A stretch of 64,000 nt of DNA from Globisporangium splendens (GCA_006386115.1 VFIW01000060.1:1-64000); one strand, 5' to 3'; shown: positions 20,587 to 29,995, counted from the first letter of the stretch. Translations and numbers: made by a program. The notes: generated by a model from the sequence alone, not told the origin.

Positions 20587-21614
20587 GGCCCAGACGACCG
20601 CTCGAACCGACGACCGTAAGAACGATCGTGGTTGTTCGAACGAGCACCCTGTGTCGTTTGCCGACCCGGCAAAGACACCTTGCAGTTCCGAGCTATGTGA
20701 CCCGGCTTCCCGCAACGGAAACACTTCCCATCGTTGCGAGGACGCTCATTTCCAGGCGTGGAAATGTACGAGATGTCCATGGGCTCGGGACCATCATGCG
20801 CGGCATTCGATTGCCGCATTGGTCTCGACGCAAACCCATGGAACTTCGCTTGCTTCATGCTGAACTCTTCTTGCATCGCGCGTTCGATGGCTTCGTCCAG
20901 CGTCTTGGGGTACTCGCGGAACAGTTGGTTCCGAATCGGACCATCGTTCAGACCCGTCATGAACGTCACGACTTGCGTCGGAACGTCAATCGGCTCGTCA
21001 ACGATGCTCGACACCAAGTAACGAGCACGTTGTGCATACGAGTGAAGGTCGAAACGGCCTTGACGAAGCTTGAGGAACTCGGCGCGCGCACGGAACTCAC
21101 TCTGTGGAGGTTCAAATGCCTTCTTGAGTTCGGTCTTGAAGTGGTCGTAGCTGGGGAAGCAGTTTAGATCCACTAAACGCTTACCATACGCCCAGCTCTT
21201 CGCACGACCCGCAAGGTTGGACATCGCGAACAACACTTGCTGCGAAGGGTCTCGCAGTTGTCTTGCAGCGATGGCTGCATCCAACTCGACGAACCATCGT
21301 GAGAGAGGTTCGTTCTCTCCGCCGCGATACGGAGAGACGTCAAGCTTCAGTGGCACCGTCCTGAGCGAGGAAACAGGGGTTGCGACCTGCTTCCGGGAGG
21401 ACATGATCTCGTGGTGCATGAAGCTGACCACCGCACTCTTCTGGTCCTCCGTAGACGCCGATCGAAGAAGACTGACCACAGCAGCCTCTCCGATGACATC
21501 TCGCATGCGCTCAAGCGCCATCCACTCATGAGAAGACAAATGAGGGAAACCCTCAATAGTCAACTCGACAGTTTCCGGTACTGCTGGACCGAGTGGGGTT
21601 CCTGTAGCATCCAT
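20565..21614 (-). CDS. gag: Element D gag (capsid/nucleocapsid)
   Basis: An intact frame; 21614 is the first ATG (MDATGTPLG). Codons upstream to 21692 are open but lack ATG. The capsid-like core includes LSRWFVELDAA, FAMSNLAGRAKSWAYG and FREYPKTLDEAI. A CCHC knuckle (CFRCGKPGHIARNC) follows, then a basic tail ending PKNGNGQ. It forms the particle that packages element RNA. Length is about 349 residues. The stop overlaps the frameshift hairpin, so gag-pro-pol is made by -1 slippage. This is the only unbroken complete gag in the window. Confidence 0.88.
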   Translation of the reverse strand: MDATGTPLGPAVPETVELTIEGFPHLSSHEWMALERMRDVIGEAAVVSLLRSASTEDQKSAVVSFMHHEIMSSRKQVATPVSSLRTVPLKLDVSPYRGGENEPLSRWFVELDAAIAARQLRDPSQQVLFAMSNLAGRAKSWAYGKRLVDLNCFPSYDHFKTELKKAFEPPQSEFRARAEFLKLRQGRFDLHSYAQRARYLVSSIVDEPIDVPTQVVTFMTGLNDGPIRNQLFREYPKTLDEAIERAMQEEFSMKQAKFHGFASRPMRQSNAAHDGPEPMDISYISTPGNERPRNDGKCFRCGKPGHIARNCKVSLPGRQTTQGARSNNHDRSYGRRFERSSGPKNGNGQ

Positions 21615-21720
21615 GTTCCGAACAAGGATGCTCGCAGGGTGTTGGACAGGAATGCTCGACGTGCTTAAAGCCGCGTCGTCAAACCTCTTCACTTCACTGG
21701 GTCGTTGGAAAGACCGCTCG

Positions 21721-21731
21721 AAGTGCTACCA
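21721..21731 (-). promoter_or_regulatory. Primer binding site of element D
   Basis: Immediately inside the 5' LTR on the minus strand, after a CC spacer, the sequence reads TGGTAGCACTT. The first eight bases would pair with a tRNA ending UGCUACCA, as eukaryotic initiator methionine tRNAs commonly do. The tRNA identity is inferred. Confidence 0.65.
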
Positions 21732-21733
21732 GG

Positions 21734-22382
21734 TGTAAGAGGGCGCTGTTCACAACAGTCCCTCAAACAAGGCACACACGCTTGTGCCAGAGGAACCGAT
21801 CTCCCGACTTGGAGGGAGGAAGAAGACTTGAGTACTTGGAGGAAAATTTGCAACTGAATTGAAAATGGTTATGGTTCCTGTCGCTACTTACAAATGAACC
21901 CCAAGGGATCCTACAGCTTTTATAACTAAAACCTAAACGTACACAATAAAAACTACGAATCTGATATATAAAACCTTGGGTACATTGAGGTTGAACCCAC
22001 GGGATATTCTAGAAGCTTGATCTTCAAGTCTTGTATAAAATACCTGCAAAGTGATTGGCTTGCGCCATTCACTTCAGGCGGCAGAGACACGTCGGTCTCG
22101 TCGCCAGTCCAGTTTCCCAAGCAGGAACCATCACTCAGTACTTGATTAGTACATGGATGTCATTGCTCTGTACTGATTAGTACATGAGAACAACATTCTG
22201 CACTGATCAGCACAGAGAACACTCGTGACGTCATCGAATGACGTCACACGTGGATGTGGGGACTGTATTACCGTAATCCCTTTGTTATTTGTGTCTCCAC
22301 AAATGCACGCTGAAGGTGGTGTGTGACACACTGGATCTGGGGAACAGATCCACCTCATGTAATGGGGTTATGGCCCATTACA
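21734..22382 (-). repeat. 5' LTR of element D (649 bp)
   Basis: Minus-strand start at 22382 (TGTAATGGGCC), end at 21734 (CTTACA). The same promoter palindromes as in the other family LTRs are present. Near its start it has lost a few bases relative to the 3' copy (TAATGGGGTTATGG against TAATGGCTGGTTATGG on the plus strand). Confidence 0.9.
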
Positions 22383-22504
22383 CCCATCCGTTGGAAGGCA
22401 CTCCACTCGAGATCACTCAAGTGGAGGCAATCCTCCCGGTTGATCGTCGCACTCGCGGTTTCCGCGGGTTCGAGATTCATCATCGGTTCTTCGTCAGTAC
22501 TCAT
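22383..22504 (-). pseudogene. gag: Element C gag, N-terminal fragment
   Basis: It starts at the ATG at 22504 (MSTDEEPMMN) and runs in frame to the insertion of D after ...EWSAFQRM. The match to D gag (HEWMALERM) fixes the alignment. The rest of gag lies at 14718-13775. Confidence 0.85.
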
Positions 22505-22541
22505 TACTGACGGCTCCCGCTCTGTGGTTGGACGGACCACT

Positions 22542-22552
22542 AAGTGCTACCA
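22542..22552 (-). promoter_or_regulatory. Primer binding site of element C
   Basis: After a CC spacer behind the 5' LTR the minus strand reads TGGTAGCACTT, identical to the site of element D. Both families therefore probably prime from the same tRNA, likely initiator Met. Confidence 0.65.
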
Positions 22553-22554
22553 GG

Positions 22555-22941
22555 TGTAACGGGACTCGTTACACGGCGTACACGTGCGTTGAGGAAGCGC
22601 AGGTGAAAGGAAGGGAGCTTTGCGCGTTACCGTGCAAATTGAGAAGTGAATTAAAACGTTAAAGTGCTAACATGCAATCGTAGTGACTGAAACCTACGGT
22701 GTCTCTCATTGGTAGATAATCGGATGTCCAGTCCGACTATCATCCAATGGGATTAAATCTTAACGGCTTAGTCTTATTGGCTAATATGCAAATGGCTACG
22801 TACAGTGTTCATGAGTGACACATATTAATGTGTCTCCAACTGTACGACGTGGGTGGGTTCGGAAGAGGTGGTAAAACCCATGTGGGAGAAAACCCACACT
22901 CTCCTGACCCGGGAACCCATGTAATGGGAGGCCCCATTACA
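22555..22941 (-). repeat. 5' LTR of element C (387 bp)
   Basis: Pairs with 7714-8100 (three differences). Its outer end abuts the tacat duplication at 22942-22946. It begins on the minus strand with the 22-bp near-palindrome TGTAATGGGG...CCCATTACA. Confidence 0.92.
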
Positions 22942-24443
22942 TACATGGTCTGCCCTCAGAGATCGTATCAGACCGTGACACTCGGTTTACATCCAGATTC
23001 TGGCGTACTCTGCTTGGCGTTTTGGATACGAAACTATCCATGTCAACAGCAGCACACCCAGAGACATATGGTCAAACTGAACGAGTGAATCGTGTCCTCG
23101 AGGACGTGTTGCGCAGTTATGCGACGTCTTTCGGAGAGTGGAGTGAATTTCTCCCTCTCGCTGAGTATGCGTTGAACAACTCCACGCATGTCTCGACAGG
23201 TCGTACCCCGTTCTATGTGAACTACGAACTCCATCCGAGAGTGCCAGCGTCACTAGTAGGAGGTTTCTACTTTAAGTGGGGGAGGGACTATGGCTAAGGA
23301 GCCACAGTCAGACCTGAATGCTGTCACAGAGTTAAAAGCGAATTTTGACTCGATGAAACCCCTCGACGACATGACAAGTCGTGAAGAGCAGCAAGTCGAT
23401 GACTTTATTGTGAGGTTTGTTCAAGACGCAATCGCGAAGGCTCAGGATCTGCAAAAGGAACAAGCAGACAAGAGCAGAAGGAAGAACAAGCAAGTATATA
23501 AGATCAATGATCTTGTATTTACTTAGCACGGCGAACCTGCCTGAACACGCAGTGTCCAACTTGGGAAGCTCGAAGCTTCTGCCAAGGTTCATCGGACCGT
23601 TCAAGGTAGTGAAATGCAATGGTGATGCCTAACGCTAGACATACCTACACGCATGCGTCTACACCGACATTTTATGTGGGTAGACTGAAGCCTTACCTTC
23701 CAAGTGGATCTGCGGATCCTACGAGATCTTCCGCAAACGATCGAGCTGATCGTGAAGCTTCTCCACGTGATTGCGAAGAGCAAACAGCTCATCGCTCTGG
23801 AGATTCTTCTCGGCGTACAGGAGTTGCAGGACGTCGAAGGATTGGTCCTTCACTGCCTCCAACGCTTGAAGACGAGAATGGTACTCACCACGAAGTACCT
23901 CGAGAGCCGAACCTGCCTCTTCCACAGAGCACAAAAGGCGATCGTGTGCCAACTCACGAGACTTCTCGTCCTTCTGGAGTCGAACAAGTTCGTCCTGAAC
24001 CTGTTGGAACCGTTCCTCGTAACGGGACTCCAAAGCCGAACACTGGACAGAACCTTCTGTCAGATCGTCGATCTTCGACTCGTGATCGGCGACAAGGTTC
24101 TCGAGACTCTCGCAGCGTTCCTCAAGCGTCGAACAACGCTGCTGCAAAGCCTCGATTTGCCCACGATGAGCACCCTTCCACTTCCAGAGTCGCTCAATCG
24201 TTTTCGCGTTCAGTCCCACCCCCGTTGTTAGACTCTCAGGGAGATCATCGCTGGGTGGTTGAGTCGATTGTTGGTCATGAAGATCGACCGACTCATCGTC
24301 GAGGAAAGAGGCAGTTGAACCATCAACGCTTCTACAGAGTTCGGTGGCGTGGATATCCACCGAGCTCGGACACGTGGGAGCCTCGTCAGACATTGGAGTC
24401 TGATGTTCCCGACGTGGTCCGCAGCTATGAGAACTGCTTGTAG
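22942..24443 (+). pseudogene. pol: Element B pol, 3' fragment (integrase core to chromodomain)
   Basis: It resumes the integrase after element C (GLPSEIVSDRDTRF). The D-D-E region is readable to about 23270. A one-base loss near 23265, an extra T near 23520 and further one-base losses near 23630-23665 break the frame. The C-terminal linker and chromodomain (23619-24443) are open and nearly identical to A. Divergence from A drops sharply at about 23345. B shares with A the 15-bp loss that D does not have. Confidence 0.88.
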
Positions 24444-24786
24444 CGTCACCAGGGGGGACACTACGACGACCAGAGCTACGGTTCGCTCTGTCGTCAGCGG
24501 GAGTTCTTCTTTCGGCACGAGCATTGCCACGACGAAGGAGACGCTCCATCTTGTTCTCATTCTCAAGACGAACAAATGTTCGCCATGAGTCTCTCTGGGC
24601 TGCGGTGTGTTGGTTGGGATCATCGCGATCGTTGGTCCGACGCCAACTGAAGAACCGCTCCTTGTAGAACTCGAGCTCCCCCTTCTTCTTCAGAATGGGA
24701 GAAATGTCGAAGAGTTCTGGAGCTGTCCGCTGTCGCTTGGACGACGGACGTTCTTCACGGTTCACTTGGTCACTTGGTCGCTTCAT
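23719..24786 (-). CDS. Antisense ORF of element B (asORF1), intact
   Basis: A 355-codon ORF from the ATG at 24786 (MKRPSDQ), open upstream to 24885 in the LTR. It matches the ORF of element A almost throughout; I count about a dozen amino-acid differences in 388 codons and no indel. It covers the pol-LTR gap and overlaps the chromodomain codons in the opposite direction. It is intact although pol of B has two nonsense codons and several indels. The conserved block ELEFYKERFFSWRR and the coiled coil are preserved. Confidence 0.63.
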   Translation of the reverse strand: MKRPSDQVNREERPSSKRQRTAPELFDISPILKKKGELEFYKERFFSWRRTNDRDDPNQHTAAQRDSWRTFVRLENENKMERLLRRGNARAERRTPADDRANRSSGRRSVPPGDATSSSHSCGPRREHQTPMSDEAPTCPSSVDIHATELCRSVDGSTASFLDDESVDLHDQQSTQPPSDDLPESLTTGVGLNAKTIERLWKWKGAHRGQIEALQQRCSTLEERCESLENLVADHESKIDDLTEGSVQCSALESRYEERFQQVQDELVRLQKDEKSRELAHDRLLCSVEEAGSALEVLRGEYHSRLQALEAVKDQSFDVLQLLYAEKNLQSDELFALRNHVEKLHDQLDRLRKIS

Positions 24787-24862
24787 TGCCAATTGCAAAG
24801 TGAACTGCTCCGAAAGGTCTGCAAAAGTACGCAAGGTACTTGTGACTTTAAGAAGGGGATGA

Positions 24863-25511
24863 TGTAATGGGCCATAACCAGCCATTACATGAAGGTGGAT
24901 TTGTCCCCAGATCTAGTGTACCACACACCACCTTCAGCGTGCATTGTGGAGACACAAATAACAAAGGGATTACGGTAATACAGTCCCCACATCCACGTGT
25001 GACGTCATTCGATGACGTCACGAGTGTTCTCTGTGCTGATCAGTGCAGAATGTTGTTCTCATGTACTAATCAGTACAGAGTAATGACATCCATGTACTAA
25101 TCAGTACTGAGTGATGGTTCCTGCTTGGGAAACTGGACTGGCGACGAGACCGACGTGTCTCTGCCGCCTGAAGTGAATGGCGCAAGCCAATCACTTTGCA
25201 GGTATTTTATACAAGACTTGAAGTTCAAGCTTCTAGAAGATCCCGTAGGTTCAACCTCAGTGTACCCAAGGTTTTATATATCAGATTCATAGGTTATATT
25301 GTGTATGTTTAGGTTTTAGTTATAAAACCTGTAGGATCCCTTGGGGTTCATTTGTAAGTAGCGACAGGAACCATAACTACATTTCAATTCAGTTGCAAAT
25401 TTTCCTCCAAGTACTCAAGTTTTCTTCCTCCCTCCAAGTCGGAGATCGCTTCCTCTGGCACAAGCGTGTGTGCCGTGTTTGAGGGACTGTTTGGAACAGC
25501 GCCCTCTTGCA
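24863..25511 (+). repeat. 3' LTR of element B (649 bp)
   Basis: Starts TGTAATGGGCC after the tract AAGAAGGGGATGA and ends CCCTCTTGCA. The next 5 bp, tgaat, are the predicted target duplication; the other copy should lie outside the window at the 5' end of B. Length equals both LTRs of D. Confidence 0.9.
24994..25107. promoter_or_regulatory. Palindrome array in the U3 of the A/B/D-family LTR
   Basis: In order: CACGTG (24994-24999), TGACGTCA (25000-25007), TGACGTCA (25013-25020), GTGCTGATCAGTGC (25033-25046), GTACTAATCAGTAC (25063-25076), GTACTAATCAGTAC (25094-25107). The last three start 30 and 31 bp apart, close to three helical turns. TGACGTCA and CACGTG are classical bZIP and bHLH sites in eukaryotes. 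All four LTRs of the family keep the array, with small changes in A. It is the best candidate promoter or enhancer for the sense, and possibly the antisense, transcript. Confidence 0.6.
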
Positions 25512-25805
25512 TGAATACTGTACGTAGCCACTTGCATATTAGCCAATAGGATTAATCCGTTGAGATTTAATCAAATTGGATGATAGTCGGATTGGACACC
25601 CAACTATCTACCAATCGGAGACACCGTAGGAACAACCCATCAGATTTGTATTTCAAACCTTAAGATTTCAATTCACTACTCTTTTTGCACGTTATCGCGC
25701 AAAGCTCCCTTCCTTCTTTTGGACACAGCGTCACCGCTGTGCCCTTCCTCTCACCTGCGCTTCCTCAACGCACGTGTACGCCGTGCAACGGGCTATCCCG
25801 TTACA
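25512..25805 (+). repeat. LTR fragment E, related to the element C LTR
   Basis: Plus-strand homologue of the 3' three-quarters of the C LTR: CTGTACGTAGCCA near the start, the shared block AACGCACGTGTACGCCGTG, and end CCCGTTACA. It is clearly diverged from C and has a local insert near 25725-25750. Element B is inserted at its left edge, so the 5' part should lie upstream of B, outside the window. Beyond it is host DNA. Confidence 0.8.
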
Positions 25806-26120
25806 GATAAAGGATGATGTCAATGCGGTCAGTATTGATAAATATCCCTTGAAGAGCTTCGAAGTACCCATGATGCCCACCAACATTGTCTGTTCAGCAA
25901 TAAACGCAAAATACTGTTGAGGCATGTAGTTCACTTACCTCCTGGCCATGAGCAGCTCAATTCGTAGTTTCTTGCCTCTCCAACCTGCCCAGAAGTCACG
26001 CCATCGTACGTGCGAATGGATAAGCGGTACTCGAAGCAATCTTCACATTTTCCAAGATCGATAGGTGCCGAATATTTGTCGGGGCGGCCATGCAGCAACC
26101 TCGTTAAAGTCAACGAGTAT
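25806..26120 (-). pseudogene. Host gene fragment cut by LTR E, product unknown
   Basis: On the minus strand a coding-like stretch (about 26120-25943) contains RPDKYSAPIDLGKCEDC and ends at a good 5' splice site (GAG|GTAAGT at 25942-25937). About 48 nt later an AG could open a second exon (TMLVGIMGTSKLFKGYLS), which runs with no stop until LTR E interrupts it at 25805. The gene would continue to the left, outside the nest. I do not recognise the product; the second piece is hydrophobic and could be a membrane segment. The upstream exon boundaries are unclear. Confidence 0.35.
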
Positions 26121-26628
26121 TTTTTCTTTTTTGTGGCATGTTGAAACACCATCGACCTCTGGTGTCGAAGCAGAGGAAAAACAACCTAGTTTCAGCCCAT
26201 TTTTCCGAGTTGAAATGCTTTAGCACGTTGCTTTTCTTCTCTTTCTCCTTGAGCGTTCACTACCATTATCGCTTGCTGAGAATCCACAAAATCCACCATT
26301 CATACCATTTGGCTTGACCAGTCGCTGCTCAGCATTGATGAAGTGCAACTCTCTGTGCCTTTGTCGTGCTTGATGCGGCACCTCGCGTCCAGGAGCGTCC
26401 ACGCAAGCCTCACCGTTTTCTGCACATATTCGCCGACATTTCCTTCACGATCTTTGAGGGTCTCACGCTGTTACAAGCTAAAGCACACGTCCTCAACTTC
26501 ACTGATGTGAGAGACAACAACAACGACGACTCAGGTCGCTCGAAACTGAAACTGTCGCGATCTTTTCAGCATGTTTTCTTTCTATTTTGTCGTTGGACCG
26601 TGCGATAATCTGCTGTCTCACCTTTGTG
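26121..26628. other. Intergenic or 5' part of the interrupted host gene
   Basis: About 500 bp without a confident gene. A minus-strand open stretch (26402-26220) could be a first exon of the fragment at 25806-26120, but I see no clean splice pair joining them. Short plus-strand ORFs here look incidental. Confidence 0.3.
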
Positions 26629-29045
26629 TCACCCCTGTTTCTTCAACGCTCGATCCTTCCGATTGTGATTTCCTACCTTAGCTTTGTTCTTCGCGTTTCT
26701 TGCACGAGCACGCAACTCTTGTTCTTTTGTCATCGGTGGAGTTCCGGCACTGTCAGCTGCTGTCGGCGCCTTTTGCCCATTGTTCTTTGAAGTTGCTGTT
26801 GCATTTTTCTTATTCGCAGGATTCTGCTTTTGCTGAGGATTCCGACTTGGCAAAGACTGCTGCTTTTGCGTCTGCTGGCCCGCGGGAGGGCGGAAAGCAG
26901 CCTTCGCCGTATTCGATGCGCTCACTTTCTCCTCTTCGTCATCATCGACATCTTCTTCGTCATCGTTACTGGCCGAGTATTGGTGATTCTTGTTTTTCAT
27001 ACTCTCCCAGAACGCGTCTTCCGCTTCACGAGCAAGCAAGAGGCGATTATGCTTGCGAATCGAATCTTGATCGTCTCCGAGACCGCTATCGTGCACGCTA
27101 AATGGTTCGTAATCTTCGAACTCATCGTTGTAGTCGTCGTCGTACTCGTCCAACTTCAGGAAAGGCACCATACCAGCCATGATCTCTTCTTCCTCGACGA
27201 TCATGTCTGCAATCTTCTTCGTTTTGTTCACCAGATCAGCATCCTTCTTGGCAATTTGTGGATCGTAGTGTTTTTCTTGTGGTTTCTTTCCGACCCACAC
27301 ACGCGTTGGATCCAGCTTCTGTTTGTCATTCTTTGCCTTCGCTGAAGCAGGTGGTTTGCCGGTTAATTGGGCTTCAAGAAGCAAAAACGTTGGGTCTGAT
27401 CTCTTCAGGTCGCGAGGGACATCAAGAAGCGCTGGCGGGGGATTGCTTTCAAGTAAGAAGTTGATAACAACTTCCAGCTGCTTTTGAGAGCTCAGCAGAC
27501 ACAACTCGACGTATCCGTCTCCTAAATCGGGGAAGAAGTCTTTCACTTGGTGCACCATTGACGTCAGCAGGGCAGCGTCTTCTCCATCATTATAGTCCCC
27601 CTTTTCTTCTTCCTCGTAATGAACTGACGTTTCTGCGTTCCCCTTTGCCTGCGCGGGATCGTGAAATGGTTTTTCTGCGTTCAATTTCTTCTCGGAGTCC
27701 ATGTCAACGGGAACAATTCGACGGCGAGGAAGTCCATCAGCGATCATTTCCAGATAGGACAAGTGGTCGCTTTCCACCTCACTAGACTCCAAGAACGAAG
27801 AGATTTTGGTCTAGTTGATCAAGAGATTGTATACGTTAGTTTCCATTCCATGCCATGCCACACACAATTGAGTAGAACATTACCTTGTAGTCGCACAAAT
27901 ACCACAAATCACTCAAGTACGAGCCCTGCTCTGCGTTGCCGTCTTCGCAGCAATGACTGATGATGTGCAATACTTCCAGCAGCACTTCGTCGGGGTTTCC
28001 TTCGTCTTGCTTCGCCATCAACAAGTCCATGAAGCGACCAAGCACCTAGAGCGCACAAGAAACATGGCAAACATTTGTTTATCCTGTATATGTAGTCAAG
28101 TCCGTGCAGAATGCATAGAATTCATAACAATGACTTACGTGAAGCAACAGGCGGCGAGTTTCTGCAATGATGAGAACCTTTTCCTGCGCTTTTTCGTCCA
28201 GCTTCACCAAATGCCGTTGCAGCATGGGAAGATCCGATTCGTAGCAGACTACAAGCGCTCGCAACAGCGACTCGGATTGCACAATCTGCTCCGGATCCTT
28301 GCCGTTGTTCAGCAGCAATTGCGATGACAGTGCCTTGGACGTGAACAGTCCTCTCAACTGGTTGCACAAACAGCACACACAAATACACACAGTCCCCGTG
28401 AGCACGATAGCCACTGGCAGCAGAAAAGGCAAGTAAGCGGCATGATGTGGAAACACATACCGACAGACTGATTTCGTAGATGATGTGAATCAAGTCAAGT
28501 ACTTGAGTGCGCTTGTCCTGTTGCACGGCGGTGTGCACATGCTGCAGATGCTGCTCATATTTCCCATCATTATAACGATTACTACACGCACATGCACCAG
28601 CTGATGTCAGTGACGTACACGCACTTACCGTCAAGTACACATCGTGGAGCTTCCCAACATGCGCATCAAAACCATTGACACGGTCCACAAGCTCGTCCAC
28701 AAACGCTTGCATCGTTGATCCATTGTTCTGCGCGTACAGCTGGCAAAACGGCACAATACGCGTCATGTGCAGCAGCGAATCCAGCAGCAACTTGTCACTT
28801 TGCTGCTTCTTCAAGAGCGCGAAGACACGCATGTAGAGCAGGAACACGAGTCGCGTCTCGGCGTCCAGCGCGTCGTGCGCGTCCTTCGAGAGTGCCTTCA
28901 GCTGGTCGCGATGCGCCTGCAGATGCGTCGCGTGGCTGAAGAACGTGTCAAGCAGTGGCATCAACTGCGCGTCGGACGCGATCTGCGCCAAAAAGTCCGC
29001 GTCCGCATTGCACAGACACGCGTCCAGAGCTGCTACCAGCGCCAT
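26629..29045 (-). CDS. ASCC2: ASCC2/Cue3-like CUE-domain protein, five exons
   Basis: Proposed exons on the minus strand: 29045-28629, 28550-28461, 28357-28139, 28045-27884, 27810-26629. All are phase 0; donors are GTAAGT, GTATGT, GTAAGT and GTAATG, and introns are 73-103 nt. Total is about 689 residues. The last exon holds a CUE domain (VHQVKDFFPDLGDGYVELCL...), which in this family binds Lys63-linked ubiquitin. Acidic stretches follow, then a basic tail with NHNRKDRALKK, the ending typical of ASCC2. ASCC2 and yeast Cue3 work with a helicase in ribosome quality control and alkylation repair. The second acceptor (28551) is the least certain. The start at 29045 is the first ATG in frame; earlier exons cannot be excluded. 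Confidence 0.75.
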
Positions 29046-29995
29046 GTTGGGACCAAATCACAAAGTGAAGCAAACAGAATGCAGAATGGCGAGTTGCTAC
29101 TGCGGTTTATCAAATAAGTACGAAATTGAATCGAGTACAGTATGCTACTAACTAAGTGCGAGTGCTGATGAATCGAACCGAATGTTGCTGCAATGTTCTC
29201 TGTGGGAGTGATGGTCTTCACACCTTCAATGTGCAACTTGGTTTAATCAGATTCGAGTTTATTGATAAAACCCAGTTTTTGCAGCATTGGATGGAGTGAC
29301 ACAGTGAAGGTCATTGTGATTGGGTCCGTTTCATTGACAGACGCTCGTGAAAATGCACTCACTCCCAGCAAAATGGACACTCGTTGAGCGACACAGTGCT
29401 GAGTTCCTTAGCCTGACAAATTGAAAATGATGGAAAATATCCTGTCAGAGGCGTATCTAAAGTTGTATCCCGAACGGCTCATGCGCAACTATCGTCCTTA
29501 CGGCACGCACACAGCGACTAACGGGAGCAGTATCAGCTTTTGCCGTTTTGGGAATGTCTTTATTGAACAGTAGTCCAGTTTTACGTCTTGTGAAGCGTGG
29601 TCTGCAGAAGTTCGTATTAAAAAACAGCAAAACCTGATTTTGACTCGATCACAAATCTGGTTTTTCTGTTAAATTGACAGAACAATATCCGGGATCCTCA
29701 CACTTATCTCCACACATCAACATTCCTTCAGAGAGAGCAAAGTCGGCCAATTGTTGAGAGAGAAATGCTGTCAAGCAGTGAGGAATCAGGTTTGTCTGTG
29801 AGTTTGTGTGGTGGGTACAAATGAGTGATGGATAGTGATGAAAAATGGAATCTGCCAGTTGTTACATGAGGGTGTGTGTGTCTTCGCTCAAAGATTTCCC
29901 CTTCATCTTGCAACCTTCAACTGGTGGTTCCCCTGTTTCTGCCAACATTCAGTTGCTCAATCGGGGGTGCCGCGCGTTTCTTCCCGTTGCAGAAT
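29046..29995. other. Divergent intergenic region between ASCC2-like gene and Argonaute
   Basis: About 950 bp with no convincing gene on either strand. It must hold both promoters. A plus-strand frame open from 29835 joins the Argonaute frame but is judged 5' leader, because an initiator-like element lies downstream of it (29996). Confidence 0.5.

Larger units (their letters stand above)
14719..22382 (-). mobile_element. Gypsy element D, minus strand, inserted in gag of element C
   Basis: Same family as A and B. It has 5' LTR 21734-22382, primer binding site, gag, frameshift site, protease, pol, chromodomain, frameshifted antisense ORF and 3' LTR 14719-15367. The flanks are cctca (14714-14718) and ccca (22383-22386), best read as a 5-bp target duplication that lost one base on one side. 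The two LTRs are both 649 bp but differ at about 28-30 substitutions and several indels by my count. Pol carries a nonsense codon, frameshifts and a decayed segment. Confidence 0.9.
7714..22941 (-). mobile_element. Gypsy element C, minus strand, with element D inside
   Basis: A complete LTR retrotransposon: 5' LTR 22555-22941, primer binding site 22541-22552, gag, protease-pol, antisense ORF, 3' LTR 7714-8100. It is flanked by a perfect 5-bp target duplication, tacat (7709-7713 and 22942-22946). Without D it would be about 7.6 kb. The two LTRs are 387 bp each and I count three differences between them. Gag is split by D between 14718 and 22383. Pol carries one nonsense codon and two frameshifts, so this copy cannot move on its own. 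Confidence 0.92.
5292..25511 (+). mobile_element. Gypsy element B, interrupted by C and, at its left edge, by A
   Basis: B belongs to the same family as A. Its visible pieces are 5292-7713 and 22942-25511; everything between is element C and, within C, element D. The pol frame is open from the first base after the LTR of A, so the 5' LTR, gag and protease of B should lie upstream of A, outside this window. The break by C is marked by the duplicated pentamer tacat (7709-7713 and 22942-22946). The 3' LTR is at 24863-25511. B is itself inserted in LTR fragment E; the 5 bp after it are tgaat. Confidence 0.88.

Noticed and set aside
25033..25107. CRISPR-like array from repeated GTACTAATCAGTAC motifs
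   Set aside because: Only three short palindromes with conserved spacers inside a eukaryotic LTR. The spacers are the same in all copies.
27136..27300. Hydrophobic plus-strand ORF VVVVLVQLQE
   Set aside because: Shadow of the acidic Asp/Glu codons of the ASCC2-like gene.
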